64,000 bases of DNA, from positions 1,452,087-1,516,086 of the forward strand of contig NZ_JACVAQ010000002.1 of NCBI RefSeq assembly GCF_014851905.1. Direction: 5' to 3'. Position numbers and translations under genes: made by a program. The DNA comes from Pseudomonas sp. PDM14. GTDB lineage: Bacteria; Pseudomonadota; Gammaproteobacteria; Pseudomonadales; Pseudomonadaceae. The stretch's first letter is position 1; every line of letters begins with the position of its first letter. Below the pieces are notes generated by a model. The model was not told where the DNA came from and did not search any database. It worked only from the letters and a program-made list of their open reading frames with translations. Positions 57,457 through 64,000 of this stretch are shown here, one piece after another.

Positions 57457-58157
57457 ATATCGACCTGAAAGAACTGACCCAGCTGGCGCCGATCTTCCGC
57501 GAGCTGTTCAAGGGCTACCACATCAGCCGCCGCGACCCGGAGCTGTACACCCAGCTGTCCAACCTGCAGGACCAGTATCGCGCGCTGTTCAAGTCGCTCG
57601 GCTACGAGCTGACCTGCGACACCCGCGGCTTCTACTACTTCGTCCCCGAGCAGATGGGTGCGCAGGTGAACAAGACTGCCCAGCGCCTGGCGCTGTTCAC
57701 CTTCATCCTGGTCGAGCACCTCGCCGACCAGGGCCGCGACCCGCTGGCCGTGCTTGATGGCGGCAGCCTCGGCCGCGACGAGCTGCCGCCGCTGCTGGAG
57801 AAGTACAAGGACCTGTTCCTGCAGGCCGAAGTCACCACCCAGGAGGAACTGGAAGAGAAGGTCATGCGCCGCCTGACCCAGCTCGGCTTCGCCAGCGAAG
57901 ACAACGGTATCTACCGCTTCCTCGCGCCGATGCACCGCTTCCTCGACGTGTGCCTGGCCGTGCAGCAGGACCGCGACCTCGCCGCCAGCCTGCACAGCAC
58001 CCTGCCGCTGCCGACGCCGGTACTGGTCGCCGATGAGGCCGAAGACGACATCGTCATCATCGAGCCCGTCGCCGAAGCCGCTGTAGAAGAAAGCGAAGAA
58101 GACGCCCTGGCCCGCGCCATGGCCGAAGAACGTGAAGCCCAGGAGATCGACGCATGA
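57453..58157 (+). CDS. mksE: Condensin accessory subunit MksE
   Basis: Dimeric winged-helix subunit (kite family) that binds the kleisin MksF. The 234 residues start MNIDLKELTQLAPIFRELFKGYHISRRDPELY, with two winged-helix units (about 1-95 and 100-170) and an acidic C-terminal tail of about 45 residues (DIVIIEPVAEAAVEESEED). ATGA overlaps with both neighbours mean the three subunits are made together. Confidence 0.93.
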   Translation: MNIDLKELTQLAPIFRELFKGYHISRRDPELYTQLSNLQDQYRALFKSLGYELTCDTRGFYYFVPEQMGAQVNKTAQRLALFTFILVEHLADQGRDPLAVLDGGSLGRDELPPLLEKYKDLFLQAEVTTQEELEEKVMRRLTQLGFASEDNGIYRFLAPMHRFLDVCLAVQQDRDLAASLHSTLPLPTPVLVADEAEDDIVIIEPVAEAAVEESEEDALARAMAEEREAQEIDA

Positions 58158-60973
58158 GCCAGGAACGCTACGGCATCCGCCGCTTCGCCCTGCTGAACAC
58201 CGCCGGCTACAGCCTCGGCCTGTTCCCGTTGGAAAACCCGCTGTCGGTATACGGCGCCAACAACCTGGGTAAATCGGCGTCGATCAACGCCCTGCAGTTC
58301 CCGATCCTGGCGCGCATGTCCGACATGAGCTTCGGCAAGTACAGCCTGGAAGCCTCGCGCAAGTTCTACTTCGCCAGCGACACCAGCTATATCCTCGTCG
58401 AAGTGTCCCTGCCCCACGGCCCACACGTGATCGGCGTGGCCGGTCGCGGTCCGGGTGGCGGCTTCGGTCACCAGTTCTTCGCCTACCAGGGCGAGCTGGA
58501 CCTGCAGCACTACCAGAGCAACGGCACCTGCCTGCGCCAGCGCGAGCTGTTCAACAACCTCGGCCAGGCCGGCATCGTCGCCTATGAGCTCAAGCCGGAA
58601 GAGCTGCGCCGCCTGCTGGTTGGCGGGCATACGTCGATTCCGCTGGACCTGACCCTGATCCCGCTGCGCTCCACCAGCGAGCAGAGCCTGAAGACCTTCC
58701 GTGCGCTGTTCATCAACCTGCTGCACATGCGCGAGATTACCGCGGCCAAGCTCAAGCAGCTGTTCCTCGATGCCTTCGAGCACAGCCTGCGCTCGGGCAG
58801 CGTCGACTATATCGCCGCCACCGAAGAAGCCTTCCGCGACGTGCGCCGCATGGAGCAGGACTACCAGGCGCTGGTCACCGCCGGCCCGCTGATCGAAGCG
58901 CTGTCCGCCGGCGTGGCCCAGCGCGAAGTGCTGCGCGGCAAGCTGCATCGCCTGTCGCCGCTGCTGGATAACCTGCTCGGCACCTGGCAGGACTACTCCG
59001 GCGCGCGCCGCGACGAACTGCTGGCCCAGCACGAGCACTACCGCGCCGAGCAGGACGGCCTGCAACATGAACAGCGCGGCGGCACCCAGGAACTGATGCG
59101 CCTGGAGCGCGAGATCAGCGAAATCCAGCGCTGGATGGGCGAACTGGCGGTGCTGAAGAATCGCTTCGCCCTGGTCGACGATGTGAAGGTGCTGGAAGCC
59201 CAGCTGCTCGCCGCCAAAGACGCCCACGACGAACTGGCCGGCGCCCTGGCGCAGTCGCGGCAGTTCTCCGCCGAGGATCTGGACGAACGCCTGCGCGACC
59301 TGGAGAAACGCCTGAAGTCGGTCAAGCAGCAGCTCGACCACGCCGACAACAACAGCTACTCGCGCCTGCGCGAGGAGTTCAGCCAGGCCGATGTCGACCG
59401 CCTGATGCGCCTGTTCAACGGCCAGCTGTTCAGCCTGCCGCTGGGCGAGAAAGGCATCCAGGCCGAGGGTGAGGATTGGGTCAAGGCCATCGAAGCGGTT
59501 CTGGATCGCTTCAAGGGCGAGCTGTTCAGCGTGCCCGGCCTGACCATCGACCTCTCGCACATCGAGCCGCCGGCCCTGCAGGCCCTGGCCGACCGCGCCG
59601 CCCTGCGCGATCAGCGTGATCGCCTGGAACGCGAGCTCAAGCAACTCAAGACCCAGCAGGCGGTGGCCGCCGACCGCGCAGCGAGCAAGGCCCAGGCCGA
59701 GCAGCTGTACAAGGACGTGCTGGACGCACAGAAGGCGCTGGAAGACTTCCGCCGCTGCCAGGCCCTGTCCGCCGAAGACGCCAGCAAGCTGGAGCAACTG
59801 GCGCAGCTGGAAGCCGCCCAGGACGAACTCAAGCGCGCTTCGGACGCCTTCACCGAGCGCGTGCAGCAGCTGTCCGCCAAGCTGCAGCTGGTCGGCCGCC
59901 AACTGGCCGATCTGGAAGCCAAGCAGCGTACCCTGGAAGACGCCCTGCGCCGGCGCCAGCTGCTGCCGGCCGACCTGCCGTTCGGCACGCCGTTCATGGA
60001 CCCGGTCGACGATTCGCTGGACAACCTGCAACCGCTGCTCAACGACTACCAGGACAGCTGGCAGGCGCTGCAGCGCATCGATGGGCAAATCGAGGCACTG
60101 TACGCCCAGGTACGCCTGAAAGGCGTGGCCAAGTTCGACAGCGAGGACGACGTCGAGCGCCGCCTGCACCTGCTGGTCAACGCCTACGCGCACCGCCAGG
60201 ACGAGGCCCTCACGCTGGCCAAGGCGCGCCGTGCGGCGGTCACCGATATCGCCCGGACCCTGCGCAATATCCGCAGCGACTACGACAACCTGGAACACCA
60301 GCTGGCCCTGTTCAACCGCGAGATCAACAAGCGTCAGGTGTCCAACCTGGAGAGCTTCCGCATCGTCCTCGCGCCGAACAAGGACGCGCTCAAGCATATC
60401 GACCAGATCATCCACAGCGCCGGCCAGTACGAGGAAGGCGAGACCCTGTCGGTGTTCGACCTGCAGCAGAGCGGTGATCAGGACGCGAAGAACGAGGAAG
60501 CCAAGGAGTACCTGGCGCGCCTGGTGGCGGCCAACCACAACCAGCTGGGTCTCAAGGACCTGTTCGAGCTGGCCTTCGAAATCACCAAGGTCGGCGGTCA
60601 ACCGGTGATGCATACCGACATCGACGGCGCGGCGTCCAACGGCACGACCATGACCATCAAGGCGCTGACCAACATGTACCTGCTGCTGCACCTGATGGAC
60701 CGCGAGCAGGCCGGCAAGGTACGCCTGCCCTACTACCTCGACGAGGCGGCGGACATCGACGAGCGCAACCAGCAGGCGCTGATCGAGACCAGCCTGCAGC
60801 TCGGCTTCGTGCCGATCCTCGCCTCGGTCAAACCACAGGTCTCGGCTACCGTGGCCATCGACCTGGAGGGCGGCAGCGGGCCGAACGGCATCTACATCGA
60901 CGAGGCCGACTGGAAGTACATCAAGCGCCGCGAAACAGTGAGGGCTGCCGAGCCGGAGCAGGAACCGGCGTAA
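58154..60973 (+). CDS. mksB: SMC-like ATPase MksB
   Basis: SMC-type ATPase of the condensin. The 939 residues have a head with Walker A GANNLGKS (34-41), a long coiled coil (about 230-720) with a hinge near the middle (SVPGLTIDLSHIEPPALQALA), and a C-terminal head with the Walker B region YYLDEAADIDE and the final VAIDLEGGSGPNGIYIDEADW. This is the short SMC form of Mks/MukB-like systems. The next genes are unrelated, so no nuclease MksG (Wadjet JetD) accompanies it; this is the housekeeping MksBEF, not the plasmid-restricting system. Confidence 0.94.
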   Translation: MSQERYGIRRFALLNTAGYSLGLFPLENPLSVYGANNLGKSASINALQFPILARMSDMSFGKYSLEASRKFYFASDTSYILVEVSLPHGPHVIGVAGRGPGGGFGHQFFAYQGELDLQHYQSNGTCLRQRELFNNLGQAGIVAYELKPEELRRLLVGGHTSIPLDLTLIPLRSTSEQSLKTFRALFINLLHMREITAAKLKQLFLDAFEHSLRSGSVDYIAATEEAFRDVRRMEQDYQALVTAGPLIEALSAGVAQREVLRGKLHRLSPLLDNLLGTWQDYSGARRDELLAQHEHYRAEQDGLQHEQRGGTQELMRLEREISEIQRWMGELAVLKNRFALVDDVKVLEAQLLAAKDAHDELAGALAQSRQFSAEDLDERLRDLEKRLKSVKQQLDHADNNSYSRLREEFSQADVDRLMRLFNGQLFSLPLGEKGIQAEGEDWVKAIEAVLDRFKGELFSVPGLTIDLSHIEPPALQALADRAALRDQRDRLERELKQLKTQQAVAADRAASKAQAEQLYKDVLDAQKALEDFRRCQALSAEDASKLEQLAQLEAAQDELKRASDAFTERVQQLSAKLQLVGRQLADLEAKQRTLEDALRRRQLLPADLPFGTPFMDPVDDSLDNLQPLLNDYQDSWQALQRIDGQIEALYAQVRLKGVAKFDSEDDVERRLHLLVNAYAHRQDEALTLAKARRAAVTDIARTLRNIRSDYDNLEHQLALFNREINKRQVSNLESFRIVLAPNKDALKHIDQIIHSAGQYEEGETLSVFDLQQSGDQDAKNEEAKEYLARLVAANHNQLGLKDLFELAFEITKVGGQPVMHTDIDGAASNGTTMTIKALTNMYLLLHLMDREQAGKVRLPYYLDEAADIDERNQQALIETSLQLGFVPILASVKPQVSATVAIDLEGGSGPNGIYIDEADWKYIKRRETVRAAEPEQEPA

Positions 60974-60994
60974 GCCTCGTCATGCAGAAACGAC

Positions 60995-61016
60995 AAGGGC
61001 CGCTCATGCGGCCCTT
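60995..61016 (+). terminator. Rho-independent terminator of the mks operon
   Basis: Nine-base perfect stem AAGGGCCGC (60995-61003) with GCGGCCCTT (61008-61016), loop TCAT. The T-run is short (CTTTCGTT). Confidence 0.8.
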
Positions 61017-61035
61017 TCGTTATCCAGCGGGATGA

Positions 61036-61344
61036 TCAGTTGTCCTGCTGATCCTTGAGGATCTGCCCGTTGGTGGCATCCAGCTCCAGGTCCCACTGCA
61101 AGCCCTGGGCGTCACGCAGTTCGACCTGGTAGATGTAGCGGCCGTATTCCTCTTCCAGTTCGGTCTCCTCGACCTTGCTGCCGGGGTGTTTGGCGATGGC
61201 CGCGGCATTAAGCTTCTCGAAGCTCTGGATGGTGCCGGCGTCGCGCAGTTTCAGCGCCTCGTCCGGCCCCAGGTCACGTGCCTGGGCAATACCGGCGGTG
61301 GCAGCGAGCGTGGTGATGGCGAAGAGTGCAGTCAGCTTGTTCAT
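61036..61344 (-). CDS. PepSY domain periplasmic protein
   Basis: A 102-residue exported protein. A signal peptide (about 1-22, cut after AQA) is followed by one PepSY domain (AAAIAKHPGSKVEETELEEEYGRYIYQVELRDAQGLQWDLELDATNGQILKDQQ). PepSY domains are thought to inhibit proteases or bind metals. ATG 61344 with GGAG upstream is preferred to an earlier in-frame ATG. It stands alone between the mks terminator and the PqiB gene; no two-component partner is near. Confidence 0.88.
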   Translation of the reverse strand: MNKLTALFAITTLAATAGIAQARDLGPDEALKLRDAGTIQSFEKLNAAAIAKHPGSKVEETELEEEYGRYIYQVELRDAQGLQWDLELDATNGQILKDQQDN

Positions 61345-61414
61345 GGGTGTTACTCCGTAGTGGGTTTCGACAGGGCCCAAGATACCGACCCCGACTTAAC
61401 TCAAACTGAACAGG

Positions 61415-63715
61415 CTATTTCGCCAGAACGATCTTCGGCGCCCACTTCAACCACTCCTCGTTGACCTCCTCGTTCAGCGCGAAGGTCTGCCCCGGTTGAG
61501 CCGGCCCGCCCATCTGCGGATTGTTCGGCGTGGCGAAAGCGATGCCACCCTCGAGCAGAGCCTCCAGGGACTCGGTGCGGACCTTCAGGCCTTTGAACAA
61601 TCCGGCGTCGACACCGATGCCACTGGCATTCCAGAAGCGGCTGCCGCTGCGCACCAGAGGCGCATAGCGCGGCTCGATCAGCACATGCACGAGCACGCGG
61701 TCAGAGGTCTGTCCCAGCTCGAAGTGAGTGACCTTGCCCACCGGCACCTCGCGGTAGCTGACCACCACCCCCGGCTTGATCGAGCCCCGGCGCGCAGTGC
61801 TCAGGACGACCTTCAGCCCCGCCTCGCTGACTTCTTCCGCCGGCACCTGCTTGCGCGCTTCGAAATAGCTTTGCGGCTTGGCGCCTTTCGGCCCCGGCAG
61901 CACCTCGAGGTACTGGCCGCTGACCAGCGTGCCCAGATTCGCGGTGCGCACCAGGCCCAGCTCGGGCTTGACCACCCAGAACGCACTGCCGGCACTGGCA
62001 ACCCGTCCTGCCGCCTTGGTGATGCGTGCAGTGAGAACCACCGCTTGCAGGTCGTCCGTGAGCTCGACCGTCTCGACCTTGCCCACCTCGAGTCCCTTGT
62101 AGCGGATCGGCGTGCCCGGATTCAGGCCATCCGCCGTGGCGACCTTGATCTTGATCTCGGTGCCTTCCTGCAAGGCGCTTTCACGGTTGTCGTGCAGGGT
62201 GAAGCGCTGGATCTTGCGCTCAACGGGCGCCTTCATGTTCGGTGTCTCGAATGCCACGCCTCCTGCAAGCAGGCTCTGCAACGATTCGCTCTGCACCTCG
62301 ATCCCGGACAGGCCGCCACTCAGGCGAATACCACTCGCACTCCAGAAGCGCGTAGAGCTGTTCACCAGGTTGGCGTACTCCGGCTCGATATGCGCGCCCA
62401 GTACCACACGTTTCTGATCGCGGGAGAACTGGTAACTCTGAATACTACCGACCTTGACCTTGCGATACAGAATCGGGCTGCCAACCTCCAGCGAATTCAG
62501 TGTGTCGCTGAACAACACCAGGTGCATGCCGGGGGCGCCCAGGTCGAGCGGTGGTGCCTTGGCCCGGGCAATGAAGTCGCGCTTCGGCGGCGCATTCTTC
62601 TCACCGGGACGAATCGCGATGTAGTTGCCTTTGACCAATGCCTCCAGGCCGGTGATACCCGCGAGGGAAATCGATGGCCGCACCACCCAGAAGTCGGTGC
62701 CTTCCACCAGATAGTCCTCGGTACGCGGGTCGAGCATCAGCTCGGCGGTGGCACCACTGAGGTCCTCGTTGATCTTGAAGGTCTTCAGGCTGCCGACCTG
62801 AACGCCCTTGTACATCACCGGGGTGCGCCCGGCCTCCAGACCATCGAACTCATTGAGCTTGATCGTCGCCTTGATACCGGCCTGAGCGGCATCGTAGTCG
62901 TCGTAAAGGCGAAACGGCAGGCTGGGGTCGGTTGGCGGACTGTCCTTGCGGTGCTCGGGCGTGGAGAAGGCAATGCCGCCCGCCACGATGCTGGTCAGCG
63001 ACTCGGTACGAACCTTGACGCCGGAGAGCCCTGCATCGATCGACACGCCGCTGGCGTTCCAGAAACGCGTGTGCTTGCGCACCAGATCGGCGAACTCCGG
63101 CTGAATGAACACCTTGACCTCGACAATGTTCTGGTCGGCGGAGAGTGCATAGCTCTTCACCCTGCCCACTTGGATCTGCTTGTAGAACACCGGGCTGTCG
63201 CGGTTCAGCGAGCCCAGGCGATCAGCCTTGAGCGTCAGGTGCAGGCCGGGAATGGTATCCGCCAACGGGGGCTCTGAACTCAGTGCAACAAACTTGCGAG
63301 TAGGCTCGCCATCGCCAGGGCTAACAGTGATGTAATTGCCGGATACCAGCGTTTCCAGGCCCGTGATACCGGCCAGCGACACGCTTGGCTTGACCAGCCA
63401 GAAGCGTGTATTGGTGCGCAGATGCGGCTCTACGCGCTTGTCGACTTCAATGGTGGCGCGTACGCCGCGCTGGCTGCCCTTGTCGTCGAGCTCCATGCCG
63501 GTGACCTTGCCAATCGGCATGCCTTTGTAAATCAACTCGGTCTTGTTGACCTGAATGCCCTCCCCGCTGGGGAAGAACACCTCGATCTCGATCCCCGCCT
63601 GGTCATAGGCCCGCCATGCCAACCACCCGCCGATCAGCAGAGCAATCAGCGGCAGTATCCAGATAGCTGACCAACTGGTGGTGCGACGAGTTGAAGCTGT
63701 TTTCAGCTCGGTCAT
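61415..63715 (-). CDS. pqiB: PqiB-like intermembrane lipid transport protein with six MCE domains
   Basis: A 766-residue inner-membrane-anchored periplasmic protein. One transmembrane helix (about 17-37, WILPLIALLIGGWLAW) is followed by six MCE domains in three pairs: the first of each pair has the pattern FW-V(K/R)PS(V/I)SLAGITGLE or its variant; the second FW-ASG(I/V)-x-GLSG-(V/I)-x(S/T)ESL. The count lies between E. coli PqiB (three) and YebT (seven), so it should form a long hexameric tube linking the two membranes. No pqiA-like permease or PqiC lipoprotein gene is adjacent within the window. ATG 63715 is well placed. Confidence 0.9.
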   Translation of the reverse strand: MTELKTASTRRTTSWSAIWILPLIALLIGGWLAWRAYDQAGIEIEVFFPSGEGIQVNKTELIYKGMPIGKVTGMELDDKGSQRGVRATIEVDKRVEPHLRTNTRFWLVKPSVSLAGITGLETLVSGNYITVSPGDGEPTRKFVALSSEPPLADTIPGLHLTLKADRLGSLNRDSPVFYKQIQVGRVKSYALSADQNIVEVKVFIQPEFADLVRKHTRFWNASGVSIDAGLSGVKVRTESLTSIVAGGIAFSTPEHRKDSPPTDPSLPFRLYDDYDAAQAGIKATIKLNEFDGLEAGRTPVMYKGVQVGSLKTFKINEDLSGATAELMLDPRTEDYLVEGTDFWVVRPSISLAGITGLEALVKGNYIAIRPGEKNAPPKRDFIARAKAPPLDLGAPGMHLVLFSDTLNSLEVGSPILYRKVKVGSIQSYQFSRDQKRVVLGAHIEPEYANLVNSSTRFWSASGIRLSGGLSGIEVQSESLQSLLAGGVAFETPNMKAPVERKIQRFTLHDNRESALQEGTEIKIKVATADGLNPGTPIRYKGLEVGKVETVELTDDLQAVVLTARITKAAGRVASAGSAFWVVKPELGLVRTANLGTLVSGQYLEVLPGPKGAKPQSYFEARKQVPAEEVSEAGLKVVLSTARRGSIKPGVVVSYREVPVGKVTHFELGQTSDRVLVHVLIEPRYAPLVRSGSRFWNASGIGVDAGLFKGLKVRTESLEALLEGGIAFATPNNPQMGGPAQPGQTFALNEEVNEEWLKWAPKIVLAK

Positions 63716-63951
63716 GATCGAGATCAGACTCCATTCCGTAACAGACGACTGAAGCCCCGCCTGTATGCGGGATGCTCTTCAGCCAAGACGATAGTTGCCC
63801 GGCGTAAATATCGTGCACGGGCAGGTCCACGAGTAGACCAACAAGCCCGCTGCGCTGCAAGCGCACCTGAGCTCTTAGGTTACAAAGGTGCGAGTAAGGT
63901 TCAGCGTGCTGGTAGGCTCGATTGCCTGTTGAGATTTTCCATCGCCCAAAG

Positions 63952-63989
63952 CCAAACCCCCAACCCGATTTCTCGGATTGGGGGTTTGG
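63952..63989. repeat. Long hairpin at the right edge
   Basis: Arms 63952-63963 (CCAAACCCCCAA) and 63978-63989 (TTGGGGGTTTGG) pair perfectly; after one mismatch four more pairs close a TTTC loop. No clear T-run on either strand. It may be the transcript end of the gene beyond the window. The 236 bases between pqiB and this hairpin hold no gene I can support. Confidence 0.6.
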
Positions 63990-64000
63990 GGATAGGAGCT

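Noticed and set aside
57911..60691. A 926-codon minus-strand open frame opposite mksB
   Set aside because: Same shadow effect: repetitive Leu/Ala/Gln/Gly composition with no family features; mksB on the other strand is unmistakable.
56206..60973. Wadjet/MksBEFG plasmid-defence system
   Set aside because: There is no mksG/jetD gene in or beside the operon.

Overview
The window is high-GC (roughly 65%) gammaproteobacterial chromosome. Gene content, gene order and protein sequences point to Pseudomonas in the broad sense. I recognise two blocks that in P. aeruginosa PAO1 lie apart: the pepA-holC-PA3833-valS block and the PA4657-PA4690 block (YbgA-type gene, MerR regulator, phr, pagL, murI, moeB, prmC, prfA, hemA, TPR lipoprotein, lolB, ispE, prs, rplY, pth, ychF, tRNA-Met, carbonic anhydrase, rimI, mksFEB, PqiB). 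The PAO1 comparison is from memory, not from a search.

Left part (1-14,900): pepA (5' end outside the window), holC, a small hypothetical gene and valS are housekeeping. A nine-gene, tightly overlapped operon (6,511-14,888) follows: DUF523/DUF1722 protein, MerR regulator of the LitR/CarH family, photolyase, SnoaL-like protein, SDR, FAD oxidoreductase, DUF1365 protein, CFA-synthase-like methyltransferase and DUF2878 membrane protein. Its promoter carries two TGTACA-N12-(T/C)GTACA boxes, one over the -35 and one just past the start. This matches the operator type reported for the P. putida light regulator PplR1. The operon therefore looks like a light-induced photoprotection and lipid-modification unit.

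Centre (14,880-43,000): a GlxA-type regulator is divergent from a cysteine hydrolase. Then come a YkgJ protein, pagL, and the minus-strand hemA-prfA-prmC-moeB-murI operon. Between hemA and the TPR lipoprotein, neighbours in PAO1, sits about 20 kb of accessory DNA (22,622-43,055). It encodes a REC-AraC response regulator, two tandem paralogous 7TM hybrid histidine kinases, a TonB-dependent receptor (these four overlap as one operon), a 2,157-residue secreted DUF11/SdrD-like protein translationally coupled to a 1,402-residue OmpA-domain outer-membrane protein, and a divergent LysR regulator. This sensing, uptake and surface-structure island is the least familiar part of the window.

Right part (43,056-64,000): the TPR lipoprotein, lolB, ispE, tRNA-Gln, prs, rplY, pth, ychF and tRNA-Met form the conserved core. 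Next to tRNA-Met is a decayed integrative element: a FitAB-like toxin-antitoxin pair with a perfect operator palindrome, a multiply frameshifted tyrosine integrase, and a fragment of a second toxin gene. Downstream are a DMT transporter, beta-carbonic anhydrase, rimI and the MksFEB condensin (no MksG nuclease), a PepSY protein, and a six-MCE-domain PqiB-like lipid transporter. I saw no CRISPR array, rRNA or intact insertion sequence.
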